Part shown: positions 24,679 through 34,384 of the stretch, piece by piece
Position numbering within the stretch: position 1 is the stretch's first letter
How the letters are laid out: every line of letters starts with the position of its first letter
Assembly: GCF_002377945.1 (NCBI RefSeq)
Contig: NZ_DFQV01000033.1
Coordinates: 340,577-404,576, forward strand
Direction: 5' to 3'
Source: Psychrobacter sp. UBA3480
Lineage (GTDB): Bacteria; Pseudomonadota; Gammaproteobacteria; Pseudomonadales; Moraxellaceae
DNA: 64,000 bases
The notes under the pieces: generated by a model
Databases searched by the model: none
The model's input: only the letters and a program-made list of their open reading frames with translations
Told to the model about the DNA's origin: nothing
Translations under genes and position numbers: made by a program

Positions 24679-25317
24679 TCAGGCTTCAGGTTTAGAGATG
24701 GCGCGCCATAAAATCACAAATAGCGCATCGAATTCTGCATTTAACGGTGTTTCCGTTTGGCGAATGGTATGCATTAAGCCAAGTCGACTGATGAACCCCA
24801 TAAACACATCGAAGAGTATGTGCAAAGGAACAGTATCATTGAGCACACCGCGATTTTGTCCATCTTCTAATACCGCTAAAAACGCGCCAATTAACTCTTT
24901 GTTTTCATAGATTGCGATATTACGTATACGCGATGCCGAAACAGAAGACAGCACCATCACCGCATCTGGATGCGAGTCGACAAAATCAAAGCAGACCCAC
25001 AACGTCTTACGTAGACGATCTTGTACGCTATCAATCCCTTGCAAATGATCCATAATTCTAGCGGCTAATCTGCCGAGCACAATATCCATAATGGTATAAA
25101 ACAGCGTTTGCTTATCCCCGAAGTACTTGTAGAGCGTTTGCAAAGAGACATTTGCAGATTTTGCAATCTGCGCCATCGTCACCTCGTTAGCGTCAAATCC
25201 TGCAAAGACTTTACGAACAGCTTGCTCAATTTTATCCAAAGTTGCGGGCCGCATATCGGATAGGGGCGCTAGAGATCGAGTTTGCATGAGGCTATCTGAA
25301 TGATTAAAGGTTTTCAT
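24679..25317 (-). CDS. TetR/AcrR family regulator of the beta-oxidation operon
   Basis: A 212-residue TetR protein. The helix-turn-helix lies at about 30-75: VTMAQIAKSANVSLQTLYKYFGDKQTLF. The C-terminal ligand domain is helical and hydrophobic, with VCFDFVDSHPDAVMVLSS. It diverges from the acyl-CoA dehydrogenase operon, and the 378-bp gap holds two palindromes with the same core GTAAT-ATAR-ATTAC. It is therefore the likely repressor of that operon and of itself, with an acyl-CoA as plausible inducer (inference). Confidence 0.88.
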   Translation of the reverse strand: MKTFNHSDSLMQTRSLAPLSDMRPATLDKIEQAVRKVFAGFDANEVTMAQIAKSANVSLQTLYKYFGDKQTLFYTIMDIVLGRLAARIMDHLQGIDSVQDRLRKTLWVCFDFVDSHPDAVMVLSSVSASRIRNIAIYENKELIGAFLAVLEDGQNRGVLNDTVPLHILFDVFMGFISRLGLMHTIRQTETPLNAEFDALFVILWRAISKPEA

Positions 25318-25402
25318 ATTTATCGCTTCTTAAAGTATTAGCTATTTGATACGTCCTACCAGTTAAATGATTTGCTCGATAGTTTAACGTGATCAAATTA
25401 AT

Positions 25403-25420
25403 AAGTAATATAGATTACCA
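25403..25420. promoter_or_regulatory. TetR-type operator, site 1
   Basis: GTAAT-ATAG-ATTAC, 85 bp upstream of the TetR start, with the same core as site 2. Confidence 0.6.
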
Positions 25421-25508
25421 TTTTTATTTAATTGATTGCGAAGTGGTTTTTCGTAGCCTAGTATAAGACTCGTATATTAATAAATACAAAGAATTTATCA
25501 TATATCCA

Positions 25509-25532
25509 TTATGGTAATATAAATTACCATAA
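25509..25532. promoter_or_regulatory. TetR-type operator, site 2
   Basis: Perfect 10-bp arms TTATGGTAAT-ATAA-ATTACCATAA. It lies 104 bp downstream of site 1 and immediately before element B. Confidence 0.75.
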
Positions 25533-25550
25533 TTCAAAAAATGGCTTAGT

Positions 25551-25659
25551 TATAGTCAGTTCAATATAATTTCGATACAAGGAAACTGAGTGCAAGTTAT
25601 ACATTAGTATGCTTAGCGAGGATGACGATGTAGCGGATTTATATAGACTTGACTATATA
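25551..25659. repeat. Inverted-repeat element B, copy 2 (intact, 109 bp)
   Basis: Left end TATAGTCAGTTC, right end TTGACTATATA (inverted). It aligns over its full length with the interrupted copy at 13449-13730, with one single-base indel. It lies between operator site 2 and the acyl-CoA dehydrogenase start and extends that gene's reading frame upstream. Confidence 0.7.
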
Positions 25660-25695
25660 GTTGTTATTCACTCCACCTTGTCAAGGATAGACGTC

Positions 25696-26847
25696 ATGAG
25701 TATCGAAAAATTCACCCCAAACTGGATGACCGAAGAGCATCAGATGGTGTACGACAGCGCCTTAAAAATGTTTCAATCTTGGGATCCTAAAGATGAGCAA
25801 TGGCGCAAAAATGGCATGATTGATCGCGATGCGTGGAAAGAGGCAGGCGAGATGGGGTTTTTGTGTGCGGCGATACCTACTGAATATGGCGGCGGCGGCG
25901 GCGATTTCGGTCATGAAGCCGCGCTTATCTACGCACAGACTGAGGCCAATCAATCGGGATTTGGCGGTATGGTGCATTCAGGCATTGTCGCGCCTTATAT
26001 TTTAGACCACGGTACTGAAGAACAAAAACAAGCGTGGCTATCCAAAATGGCAACGGGCGAATATATCGGCGCTATCGCTATGACCGAGCCTGGTACTGGC
26101 TCTGACCTACAAAACATCAAAACCTATGCGGTAAAAGATGGTGATGACTACATTATCAATGGTTCCAAGACCTTTATTACCAATGGTCAGCATGCCAATC
26201 TGATCTTGTTAGCATGCAAAACAGACCGTGAAAAAGGCGCGCAAGGCGTCTCACTCATCATCGTCGAAACGGACAAAGTAGAAGGGTTTGAACGTGGACG
26301 CAATCTCGACAAGATTGGTCTGACCTCTCAGGATACTTCAGAGCTGTTCTTTAGTAATGTCCGTGTACCACAAACCAACCTGCTCGGCACGGTAGAAGGT
26401 ATGGGTTTTATCCAGATGATGCAGGAGCTGCCACGTGAGCGCTTGATTATTGCGTTATCAGGGGTCGGCTCGATGAAGCTGGCGATAAACTTAACACTAG
26501 ATTATGTAAAAGGTCGTGAGGCCTTTGGTAAACCTATTTGGAAGTTTCAAAATACGCGTTTTAAGATGGCAGAGTGCTATGCCGACTATCTCGCTGCCAG
26601 CACCATGTGTGATGCGGCAGTCGATGCGATGTTAGATGGCAAACTGTCCGTACCGCATGCATCATTAATCAAATATTGGGTCACTGAAAAGCAGTGTGAA
26701 GTGATTGACGAGTGTGTGCAACTGTTTGGTGGTTATGGCTATATGACAGAGTATCCTATCGCGCGTTTGTATGCCGATGCGCGCGTACAAAAAATCTATG
26801 GTGGCACCAATGAGATTATGAAAGAGCTGGCATCACGCTTCATGTAG
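25696..26847 (+). CDS. Acyl-CoA dehydrogenase, long-chain (LCAD) type
   Basis: A 383-residue FAD enzyme for the first step of beta-oxidation. It has AIAMTEPGTGSDLQNIKT, GSKTFITNGQHANL and YGGTNEIMKELASRFM. The usual C-terminal catalytic Glu (YEGT) is Gly here, while QELPRERL supplies Glu244 at the position used by LCAD and isovaleryl-CoA dehydrogenases, so the LCAD-type mechanism is inferred. The ATG at 25696 follows AAGGA. An in-frame ATG at 25609 lies in the mobile element B and its 29 extra residues do not look like enzyme. It is the first gene of a four-gene operon. Confidence 0.92.
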   Translation: MSIEKFTPNWMTEEHQMVYDSALKMFQSWDPKDEQWRKNGMIDRDAWKEAGEMGFLCAAIPTEYGGGGGDFGHEAALIYAQTEANQSGFGGMVHSGIVAPYILDHGTEEQKQAWLSKMATGEYIGAIAMTEPGTGSDLQNIKTYAVKDGDDYIINGSKTFITNGQHANLILLACKTDREKGAQGVSLIIVETDKVEGFERGRNLDKIGLTSQDTSELFFSNVRVPQTNLLGTVEGMGFIQMMQELPRERLIIALSGVGSMKLAINLTLDYVKGREAFGKPIWKFQNTRFKMAECYADYLAASTMCDAAVDAMLDGKLSVPHASLIKYWVTEKQCEVIDECVQLFGGYGYMTEYPIARLYADARVQKIYGGTNEIMKELASRFM

Positions 26848-26987
26848 ACGCGCTACTCATTGATTGATTTTAAGCGAACGGTCTATTTAGTAATCAAACT
26901 CAATAGGCCGCAAGCAAACTATTCAATAAGCAAGCTGACCAGATTGCGATAAGTATTATTTATTTTAAAATAAAAAAAGGATTTTTT

Positions 26988-28196
26988 ATGACTGAGACTG
27001 CTTACATTTATGATGCGATACGTACGCCGCGTGGTAAAGGGAAAAAGGATGGCTCGCTGTATCAGGCATCACCGATTTGGTTGACGCGCACTTTATTAAA
27101 GGAGATGCAACAACGCCACAATTTGGACACCAGTTTGGTCGATGATGTGGTGCTTGGCTGCGTGACGCCAGTGGGCGAGCAGGGCTCTGATATTGCGCGC
27201 ATTGCTGCGATAGATGCTGGCTGGGCACAAAGTGTGGCAGGTCTTACCTTGTCTCGCTTTTGTGCCTCTGGTCTGGAATCTATCAATTTGGCGGCTGCCA
27301 AAGTCATGTCAGGTATGGAAGACATGGTAGTGGCAGGCGGCGTTGAGTCTATGAGCCGTGTGCCGATGGGCTCAGATGGCGGTGCTTGGTACATGGATCC
27401 ACGTGTCAATGAAGCGACGCATTTCGTACCGCAAGGAGTAGGTGCGGATACCATCGCGACGCTCAAAGGCTTTAGTCGTAGTGATGTCGATGCCTTTGCC
27501 ACCGAGTCGCATCGCCGCGCTGCACAGGCATGGGAGAAGGGCTATTACGATAAGTCCGTCGTCCCTGTCACCGATATCAATGGCATGATACTGTTAGATA
27601 AAGACGAAACCATCCGTCCTAATACCAATGTCGAGACCTTAGCTGGTCTAAAACCTTCTTTTATTATGCCGGGAAAAATGGGCTTTGATAGCGTTATCTT
27701 GGACAGATATACCACGATTGAAACCGTAAACCACGTACACCATGCGGGTAACTCTTCAGGCATCGTTGATGGGGCAGCTATCTGTTTGGTTGGCAGCGCG
27801 GCGGCTGGTCAAAAAGCAGGGTTAAAACCACGCGCCAAGATCACAATGGCCTCAGTCATTGGCTCAGAGCCTGCCATTATGCTGACAGGTCCAACGCCAG
27901 CTTGCCAAAAAGCCCTTGATAAAGCGGGCATGCAAGCCTCTGACATAGACCTTTGGGAAATCAACGAAGCCTTCGCTGCTGTGCCGATGAATACCGCTGA
28001 TGATTTTGGAATCTCGCTTGATATCGTCAACGTCAACGGTGGTGCAATATCCATGGGTCATCCGCTTGGGGCAACAGGCGCGATGCTGATGACGACTGTC
28101 CTTGATGAGTTAGAACGACGTGACCTAAAGACCGCTATGATTACGCTATGTGTGGGCGGTGGCATGGGTATTGCCACCATTATCGAGCGCGTTTAA
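26988..28196 (+). CDS. Thiolase (acetyl-CoA C-acyltransferase)
   Basis: A 402-residue thiolase. The acyl-accepting Cys92 is in [13 protein letters not shown], and [16 protein letters not shown] (His358) and CVGGGMG (Cys388) complete the site. It cleaves 3-oxoacyl-CoA to acetyl-CoA and a shortened acyl-CoA. It lies between the acyl-CoA dehydrogenase and the FadB-like multienzyme on the same strand, with AAAAAAGGA as ribosome binding site, so a degradative role is more likely than acetoacetyl-CoA synthesis. Confidence 0.92.
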   Translation: MTETAYIYDAIRTPRGKGKKDGSLYQASPIWLTRTLLKEMQQRHNLDTSLVDDVVLGCVTPVGEQGSDIARIAAIDAGWAQSVAGLTLSRFCASGLESINLAAAKVMSGMEDMVVAGGVESMSRVPMGSDGGAWYMDPRVNEATHFVPQGVGADTIATLKGFSRSDVDAFATESHRRAAQAWEKGYYDKSVVPVTDINGMILLDKDETIRPNTNVETLAGLKPSFIMPGKMGFDSVILDRYTTIETVNHVHHAGNSSGIVDGAAICLVGSAAAGQKAGLKPRAKITMASVIGSEPAIMLTGPTPACQKALDKAGMQASDIDLWEINEAFAAVPMNTADDFGISLDIVNVNGGAISMGHPLGATGAMLMTTVLDELERRDLKTAMITLCVGGGMGIATIIERV

Positions 28197-28267
28197 CTTT
28201 TTCTAAAATAGACTGAAAACCAATTAGACTAAAACGCAATATACAAAGAATCATTTAAGGGATAAAA

Positions 28268-30457
28268 ATGATGACAAATAACCAGACAGCAGATAGCGTA
28301 ACAGCCATTAATGTACTAGAAAACTTCTCTGCCCAGTATGACAACGATGGTATCGTCACGGTCACGATTGACCAAAGCAAACGCAAAATGAATGTCATCG
28401 GTGACGGCTTTACGGAGTCGTTTGCCACGATGGTGGATAGTTTTATCAATGATGATTCAGCTACAGGCTTAATTCTTACATCGGCCAAAGACACCTTTGT
28501 GGTCGGGGCAGATATCGATCAATTGAACCAGATAAAGACAGCCGAGCAAGCATTTGCACTGACTGAAGGGCTCAAAGGCAGTATGCGTCAGCTTGAAAAC
28601 TCAGGTAAACCTGTCGTCGCTGCTATGACAGGAACCGCACTGGGTGGTGGTTTAGAGCTGGCGCTAGCATGTCATTATCGTATTGCCATTGACACGCCTA
28701 AGACCAAGCTAGGTTTGCCTGAGGTGAAACTGGGCTTGTTACCTGGCAGCGGCGGTACTCAGCGCTTACCGCGATTAGTTGGTATTCAAGCAGCACTGAA
28801 GCTAATGACGCAAGGTAAAGAATTACGCCCAGCAGCGGCAAAAGATATTGGACTTATTGATGCAATAGCCACTGATCAAGCAGATATGCTGAAGCAAGCA
28901 AAAGACTGGATTCAAAATAATTCAAGCGCTCAGCAGCCATGGGATAAAAAAGGTTTTAAAATCCCTGGTGGCGATAGTAAGCATCCAAAGGTAGTTCCTA
29001 TATTCTCTATCGCCCCAGCCATGGCCAATCAGAAGTCACATGGCAACTATCCTGCGATCACTCATATTATGTCTTGTGTGTTTGAAGGATGCCTAGTAGA
29101 TATTGATACAGGGCTTGAAATTGAGTCGCGTTATTTTGCCGCTTGCGTACTGTCCACTGAATCTAAAAACATGATTAACACCTTATGGACGCAGCTAAAT
29201 AGCATCAAAAAAGGTCAGTCTCGGCCTCAAGGATTTGAGCAGACCCAAACTAAAAAAGTCGGTATTTTGGGCGCTGGCATGATGGGCGCAGGCATTGCTT
29301 ATGTCACCGCCAAAGCAGGTATAGATGTTGTCTTATTGGACACAGAGATTGTCAATGCTGAAAAAGGCAAAGCGTACTCTGCTAATATTTTGGATAAAGC
29401 CATTAGCCGACAGCGCGCTACCGAAGAAAAAAAACAAGCTCTCTTAGAACGCATCACGGCAACCGTTTCTTATGATGATTTGGCAGATTGTGATCTTATT
29501 ATCGAAGCGGTGTTTGAAAACCGAGAAATTAAAGCCAAGTGTACCCAGCAAAGTGAAGCGGTGATTTCAAACACGGCCGTCTATGCATCTAACACCTCGA
29601 CGCTACCAATTACAGGATTGGCAAAAGCCAGTACGCGACCAAACCAGTTTATCGGTCTGCATTTTTTCTCGCCAGTAGACAAGATGCCGCTGGTTGAGAT
29701 TATCATGGGTGAGCAAACCGACGATACAACGTTGGCCAAAGCTTTCGACTATGTTGTGCAAATAGGTAAAACGCCTATCGTCGTCAATGATAGTCATGGC
29801 TTTTATACCTCGCGAGTATTTGGCACCTATGTTTCAGAGGGTATCGCCATGCTAGGAGAGGGTGTACATCCGCGTAGCATCGAAGTCGCCGGACTAAAAA
29901 CAGGTATGCCGATGCCGCCGCTAGCATTACAAGATGAAGTGTCGTTGAGCCTCGCATTGCATGTCAGCGAACAGCAGCAGCTTGATATGGCAGCCGAAGG
30001 TAAGCCAATTGTAGTGCGGCCTTCTTATGACATACTAAAAATATTGGTCAATGAGCATGGGCGCGAAGGTAAGAAAAATGGCAAGGGCTTTTACGACTAT
30101 CCAAAAGAAGGTGATAAGCATCTATGGCCTGAGCTGATAAATTTATATCCGCCGAAATCAGAGCAACCATCGCAGCAAGATTTGGTGGATCGCCTGATGT
30201 TTATTCAAGCCAATGAATCTGCTAAATGCTATGAGGAAAATGTCGTGCGCTCAGTGGCCGATACTAATATAGGGTCTATCTTTGGCTGGGGGTTTGCACC
30301 GCAGCATGGCGGTACGCTACAGTTTATCAATGTAATGGGCGTGAGTGCATTTGTTGAGCGGAGTCGTGAGCTGGCTGCGAAATATGGCAAACGTTTTGAG
30401 CCTGCTCAAATCTTGTTAGATATGACAGTCAAAGGCGAGGCGTTCTCTGATGACTGA
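28268..30457 (+). CDS. FadB/FadJ-like enoyl-CoA hydratase / 3-hydroxyacyl-CoA dehydrogenase
   Basis: A 729-residue bifunctional enzyme. The N-terminal hydratase (about 20-200) has the oxyanion-hole segment VVGADIDQL and the two catalytic Glu regions GTALGGGLELALA and PEVKLGLLPGSGGT. The dehydrogenase domain starts near 335 with VGILGAGMMGAGIAYVTA (NAD) and contains IGLHFFSPVDKMPLVEII with the catalytic His; the C-terminal helical domains follow. It performs steps two and three of beta-oxidation; the thiolase subunit is the gene just upstream. ATG ATG at 28268 follows AAGGG. The stop overlaps the next gene's start by 8 bases. Confidence 0.92.
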   Translation: MMTNNQTADSVTAINVLENFSAQYDNDGIVTVTIDQSKRKMNVIGDGFTESFATMVDSFINDDSATGLILTSAKDTFVVGADIDQLNQIKTAEQAFALTEGLKGSMRQLENSGKPVVAAMTGTALGGGLELALACHYRIAIDTPKTKLGLPEVKLGLLPGSGGTQRLPRLVGIQAALKLMTQGKELRPAAAKDIGLIDAIATDQADMLKQAKDWIQNNSSAQQPWDKKGFKIPGGDSKHPKVVPIFSIAPAMANQKSHGNYPAITHIMSCVFEGCLVDIDTGLEIESRYFAACVLSTESKNMINTLWTQLNSIKKGQSRPQGFEQTQTKKVGILGAGMMGAGIAYVTAKAGIDVVLLDTEIVNAEKGKAYSANILDKAISRQRATEEKKQALLERITATVSYDDLADCDLIIEAVFENREIKAKCTQQSEAVISNTAVYASNTSTLPITGLAKASTRPNQFIGLHFFSPVDKMPLVEIIMGEQTDDTTLAKAFDYVVQIGKTPIVVNDSHGFYTSRVFGTYVSEGIAMLGEGVHPRSIEVAGLKTGMPMPPLALQDEVSLSLALHVSEQQQLDMAAEGKPIVVRPSYDILKILVNEHGREGKKNGKGFYDYPKEGDKHLWPELINLYPPKSEQPSQQDLVDRLMFIQANESAKCYEENVVRSVADTNIGSIFGWGFAPQHGGTLQFINVMGVSAFVERSRELAAKYGKRFEPAQILLDMTVKGEAFSDD

Positions 30458-31589
30458 TGTGCATGTATCAAATCATGATCAAATGGCTGACTGTCTACAA
30501 GGGTTACGAGTGGTCGATCTGACTCGTAACCTACCTGGGCCTTTTGCCACGCGTTTGCTTGCGGATTTGGGCGCGGACGTCCTTAAAATCGAACCCAAAC
30601 AAGGTGATCCTGCTCGGGTATTTGGTGAATTATTCGCAGCTCTGAACCACGGTAAGACTACCGAAAAGCATGACTTTCATGATCCCAAAGCGATTGAAGC
30701 TATAAAAGCACATCTTAAAGAAGCCGATGTGATGCTAGATAGCTTTCGCCCAGGTGTCTTGGCAGAAATGGGGCTAGATGCTAAGGGCCTGCATACCATT
30801 AACCCAAAGCTAGTCATAGTGTCAATCACTGGCTATGGCGTAGCAGGCAATTACACAAAAGAAGGTGCTTATTTAGAAGATGCTGACTCAGAAGATGGCT
30901 CTCAAGTGAATCATGACTGGGCCAATAAAGCCGGTCATGATATCAACTTTATGGCTATGAGCGGTGTGCTTGATCAGCTAAAAACAGCGCAGGGTGAGCA
31001 GGCTATGCCCAATATCCAGTTTGCGGATTTGGCAGGTGGTAGTGACACAGCCGTGATAGCCCTGTTGGCTGCTGTACTTGCCGCCCAACATACGGGCAAA
31101 GGGCGACACATTGCTATTAGCATGACGCACAGTTTGTACAACCATATGGTCATGCCAAAGGTAACAGGCAAACTGATTAATAGCCTTTCAGGAAATGGCG
31201 TAAACGACACTCTACTGCCGCAGCATGATTTTTTAGGCGGTGCATTACCATGCTATCGATTGTACCAAACCGCTGATCAGCGTCATATGGCGGTTGGTTC
31301 CTTGGAGCTGAAATTTTGGCAAGGTCTATGTGAGGTATTGGAGCTGCCGTCGCTTAAAGAAATACACTGGCAACTTGGTATCATGCCCAATAGACCCGAG
31401 AGTGAAGCCGCGACCAACACAATCGCGGAAAAATTTGCCAGTCAAACGCTTGAGTATTGGCAACTTGTATTTTCAGTAACGGATGTCTGTGTGACCCCTG
31501 TGTTGAGTCTACATGAAGCTAGAGCTCACCCTTTATTTGCACATCAAGATGAACATCATGCGACGTCAGGGTGGCAGCAAGTGAATTAA
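30450..31589 (+). CDS. Alpha-methylacyl-CoA racemase-like CaiB/BaiF protein
   Basis: A 379-residue class III CoA-transferase-fold protein. LTRNLPGPFATRLLADLGADVLKIEP is the family N-terminus (quoted here as two overlapping blocks), SFRPGVLAEMGL follows, and ITGYG then GHDINFMAMSG matches the racemase branch, where the His/Asp pair inverts the 2-methyl centre. AMACR converts (2R)- to (2S)-methylacyl-CoA so branched acids can enter beta-oxidation. Translational coupling with the FadB-like gene (8-base overlap) supports this: the operon may handle methyl-branched acyl chains. A true CoA-transferase role cannot be excluded. Confidence 0.85.
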   Translation: MTDVHVSNHDQMADCLQGLRVVDLTRNLPGPFATRLLADLGADVLKIEPKQGDPARVFGELFAALNHGKTTEKHDFHDPKAIEAIKAHLKEADVMLDSFRPGVLAEMGLDAKGLHTINPKLVIVSITGYGVAGNYTKEGAYLEDADSEDGSQVNHDWANKAGHDINFMAMSGVLDQLKTAQGEQAMPNIQFADLAGGSDTAVIALLAAVLAAQHTGKGRHIAISMTHSLYNHMVMPKVTGKLINSLSGNGVNDTLLPQHDFLGGALPCYRLYQTADQRHMAVGSLELKFWQGLCEVLELPSLKEIHWQLGIMPNRPESEAATNTIAEKFASQTLEYWQLVFSVTDVCVTPVLSLHEARAHPLFAHQDEHHATSGWQQVN

Positions 31590-31805
31590 TAATTAGTCTG
31601 TATTATTCTGACTGCCTGTCTAAACTAGAATGATTGAACTTGTATATTTATAACTGTCTATCTAAAATTGTCTGAATAAGAGACAATACGCCCATAAATC
31701 CTAAAGCCTTACGGTACTGAAAAATAGTAGCGCGTTCAAAGGCTCTTAGAGATTGAGCAACACAGACATTTAATAAATTTAACTTAAGCAAAAAGGCAGT
31801 TCTGA

Positions 31806-32510
31806 ATGACCAAACATAACCCGTATAATTTTTTACCTTTGCAGCCAACAGGTAGAAACGAGACCAATACTGCTAATACCTATGCTCCTGAAGATATGAT
31901 TAAAATATACGAGCAGCAGTTTCTCATTCAAGTGCCTGAAGAAGAGCTGACCGAGTTTTTGCCAGCGTTAAAAGCATTCTATGATATCGATAATCATACC
32001 TTAGATGTCAGTGCCATTATTTTTGATGCAATCGCAGACTCTGCTATCATTTATAATCACAAAATCAAAGTCGGCGACTATCAGATATTAGGTGAGTTGA
32101 TAGAAGAGGCGATTGAATATGATGAAGACAATAAAAGTGATGAAAGCACTGAAAACGAAGAAATTCAAGCCTATACATTAGAGTGCCAACGTATATTTTT
32201 CATCAATGATGTAGAAATACCTTATCATTTTAACCTATTTATTTATGGCGACGGTTATTCTACTTTGACCAAAAAAGAAACCGTACTAGAAAAAATGTAC
32301 TGGTTTGTCAGAGGTAGATTTGAAGAGGATTTATTAGATGATACTGAAGATAATGACAGCTTAGAATCGATTAATGCGCAACTAGCCAGTTTAGGTATTC
32401 GTGAAATGGATCTGACGACTGTAGATGAGATAATCAGCTATGTAGAAGGCAGTATTATTGACGATCCAATGGTGGACGAGCTTAATAAACTGTTGGATGA
32501 TGCTGAGTAG
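31806..32510 (+). CDS. Acidic protein of unknown function (234 aa)
   Basis: A very acidic soluble protein, with low-complexity patches EYDEDNKSDESTENEE near 107-122 and DLLDDTEDNDSLESIN near 172-187. Between them lies a well-ordered core (QRIFFINDVEIPYHFNLF, YWFVRGRF). There is no signal peptide or membrane span. It is preceded by a weak site (AAGGCAG) and followed by a weak terminator. I do not recognise a family. It is a single gene in a 522-bp neighbourhood free of other genes. Confidence 0.7.
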   Translation: MTKHNPYNFLPLQPTGRNETNTANTYAPEDMIKIYEQQFLIQVPEEELTEFLPALKAFYDIDNHTLDVSAIIFDAIADSAIIYNHKIKVGDYQILGELIEEAIEYDEDNKSDESTENEEIQAYTLECQRIFFINDVEIPYHFNLFIYGDGYSTLTKKETVLEKMYWFVRGRFEEDLLDDTEDNDSLESINAQLASLGIREMDLTTVDEIISYVEGSIIDDPMVDELNKLLDDAE

Positions 32511-32816
32511 TGAGTAAGATAAGTTAATGAAGTGATCTAACGTCAAAAGAATAAATTTGAAAATAAAAAACTAGAAAAAAGCCTCCCTGTTCGTATGATG
32601 AATGGTGAGGTTTTTTAAACTCACAACCTCATAAATAAGTTCTTTCGACATCATCCAAAATTACATGACGCTATACATTTCTAGGTTTTTACCCATCTCC
32701 CCTCAAAGGGTCAGTCGATTTCCTATATAATGTGAGCTATTTCGTTATTGTTGATCTATTCAATTTAGGCTTTTTTCTTAGCAAAAAACGCTTCTTATCA
32801 GGTAAAATGGTGCTTT
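32511..32816. other. Gap before rluF with a weak terminator
   Basis: 306 bp. AAAAAAGCCTC...GAGGTTTTTT at about 32576-32617 can form a terminator for the acidic protein gene (about 10-bp stem with mismatches, large loop). The rest is AT-rich promoter sequence for rluF; TATAAT occurs at 32725-32730. Confidence 0.5.
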
Positions 32817-33821
32817 ATGTTCAACGCTTCCTCGACTCGTTTAAATAAATACATCAGCGAAAGTGGTATTTGCTCTAGGCGAGACGCTGACCGCTTTATT
32901 GAACAAGGTAATGTATACATCAATGGCAAACGTGCTTCGGTCGGTGATCAAGTGGCTGCTGGAGATGCGGTAAAAGTCAACGGGCAGCTTATTGAGCCAC
33001 GAGAACCTGATGATTTTATTTTTATTGCGTTGAATAAGCCAGTGGGTATTGTGAGCACCACGGAAAGTTCTGAGAAGAATAATATTGTCGATTTTGTGCG
33101 ACATAGTTTGCGTATTTTTCCGATTGGCCGTTTGGACAAAGATTCTCAAGGTTTGATCTTTTTGACTAATAATGGTGATTTGGTCAATAAGGTACTACGT
33201 GCTGGTAATAACCATGAAAAAGAGTATCTAGTTACGGTAAATAAGCCGTTAACTGATAGTGTTATCGAAGGTTTGGCGGGCGGTGTGCCGATGCTTGGCA
33301 AGATGACCAAAAAATGCCCAGTGACTAAAGTAGCTCCTAATGTCTTTAACATCACGCTCGTTCAAGGTTTAAACCGTCAAATTCGCCGTATGTGTGAGCA
33401 CTTTGGCTACGAAGTCGTCAAGCTTGAACGTACGCGGATTATGAATGTAAGTCTCAAGGGTCTTCCCGTTGGTGACTGGCGAGACTTAACCTCAAAAGAG
33501 CTGTCTGTGTTACTTAAATCTGTAGAAGATTCCTCTTCGCAAGACAATCACTCAAACAAGAAATCTCGCAATGCGCCACGAAAGAAACCTCGTGCTGATG
33601 CTTCGTCAAAGTCAAAACCATCTACAAAATCGGCAGGTGTAGCAAAGGGGCGTAACAAATACGCCAAGGATGATGCTAGAAAGCCAGCAGGTTCTAAAGG
33701 TAGGGATGGACGTCCTACTGGTCGTGGTAAGCCGTCAGGGGGTAAGGGTAAGTCCGGAGGCAATGGCAAACCTACTACCAATGGCAGGCGTCCTTCGAAA
33801 GGTAGAGGCTCTTCACGGTAA
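32817..33821 (+). CDS. rluF: 23S rRNA pseudouridine synthase RluF, with basic C-terminal tail
   Basis: A 334-residue enzyme. An S4 RNA-binding domain comes first ([20 protein letters not shown], about 6-60). The RsuA-type catalytic domain follows with [17 protein letters not shown] carrying the catalytic Asp near 107, then [17 protein letters not shown]. RluF modifies U2604 of 23S rRNA. The enzyme proper ends near residue 228; a 100-residue tail follows, made almost wholly of Lys/Arg/Gly/Ser/Pro (for example [19 protein letters not shown]), far longer than the E. coli tail, and probably disordered and RNA-binding. Confidence 0.92.
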   Translation: MFNASSTRLNKYISESGICSRRDADRFIEQGNVYINGKRASVGDQVAAGDAVKVNGQLIEPREPDDFIFIALNKPVGIVSTTESSEKNNIVDFVRHSLRIFPIGRLDKDSQGLIFLTNNGDLVNKVLRAGNNHEKEYLVTVNKPLTDSVIEGLAGGVPMLGKMTKKCPVTKVAPNVFNITLVQGLNRQIRRMCEHFGYEVVKLERTRIMNVSLKGLPVGDWRDLTSKELSVLLKSVEDSSSQDNHSNKKSRNAPRKKPRADASSKSKPSTKSAGVAKGRNKYAKDDARKPAGSKGRDGRPTGRGKPSGGKGKSGGNGKPTTNGRRPSKGRGSSR

Positions 33822-33902
33822 TAATTTTTCACAATGTGACGGCTATATTTATTTTTAAAATGGCAGTAAGCTAAATAACTTTAATCTTAAAGAGATAATA
33901 TT

Positions 33903-34346
33903 ATGTTTAAAATAAAAGTAGAACGCATTGTCAAAAAACCGATTGATGAGGTATTTGAAGCACTGAGTGACCATGCCAGTTATGGCTCATTTAAAGCGGT
34001 GGGGGTTGCTAAGTTAGTAGCCGAAGGTAACGAAGAGCGCAATGGCGTCGGGGCTTTACGTAGCATTCAAACGGGACCCGTTAAGTTCTGGGAGCGGATT
34101 ACAGCGTTTGAGCGTCCTACTCATATGCAATACCAAATCGAAAAATCTAAACCTATCAAAATGCAGCATGATAAAGGTATCATTGATTTAAAAGACTTGG
34201 GCGATGGCACCACACACGTGACTTGGGTATCTGAGGGTCGATTGATTGTACCACTGCCATTAGTCGGTCGCCTATTTGACCGTCAAATGCAGAAACAAGG
34301 AACCATAGGGTTTAGTAGCATACTCAAGTCTATAGAAAGCCGCTAA
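33903..34346 (+). CDS. SRPBCC-fold protein (polyketide cyclase/START-like)
   Basis: A 147-residue protein: FKIKVERIVKKPIDEVFEAL opens with the usual first strand and helix of the SRPBCC fold, FWERITAFERPTHMQYQIE continues the sheet, and LPLVGRLFDRQMQKQGTIGF forms the long C-terminal helix over a hydrophobic pocket. Such proteins bind small hydrophobic ligands; the ligand cannot be deduced. It is convergent with the DUF1244 gene, with a shared hairpin between. Confidence 0.82.
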   Translation: MFKIKVERIVKKPIDEVFEALSDHASYGSFKAVGVAKLVAEGNEERNGVGALRSIQTGPVKFWERITAFERPTHMQYQIEKSKPIKMQHDKGIIDLKDLGDGTTHVTWVSEGRLIVPLPLVGRLFDRQMQKQGTIGFSSILKSIESR

Positions 34347-34384
34347 TCTAGCAGCAGTATTGGTTTTTTTGATATCACTCTATA

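Noticed and set aside
27062..27502. A 146-codon reverse frame opposite the thiolase gene
   Set aside because: Shadow frame with no recognisable features inside a strongly conserved enzyme gene.
33548..33832. A 94-codon reverse-strand frame rich in Pro/Leu opposite the rluF tail
   Set aside because: It is the mirror of the low-complexity rluF tail; no ribosome site and no folded-protein pattern.
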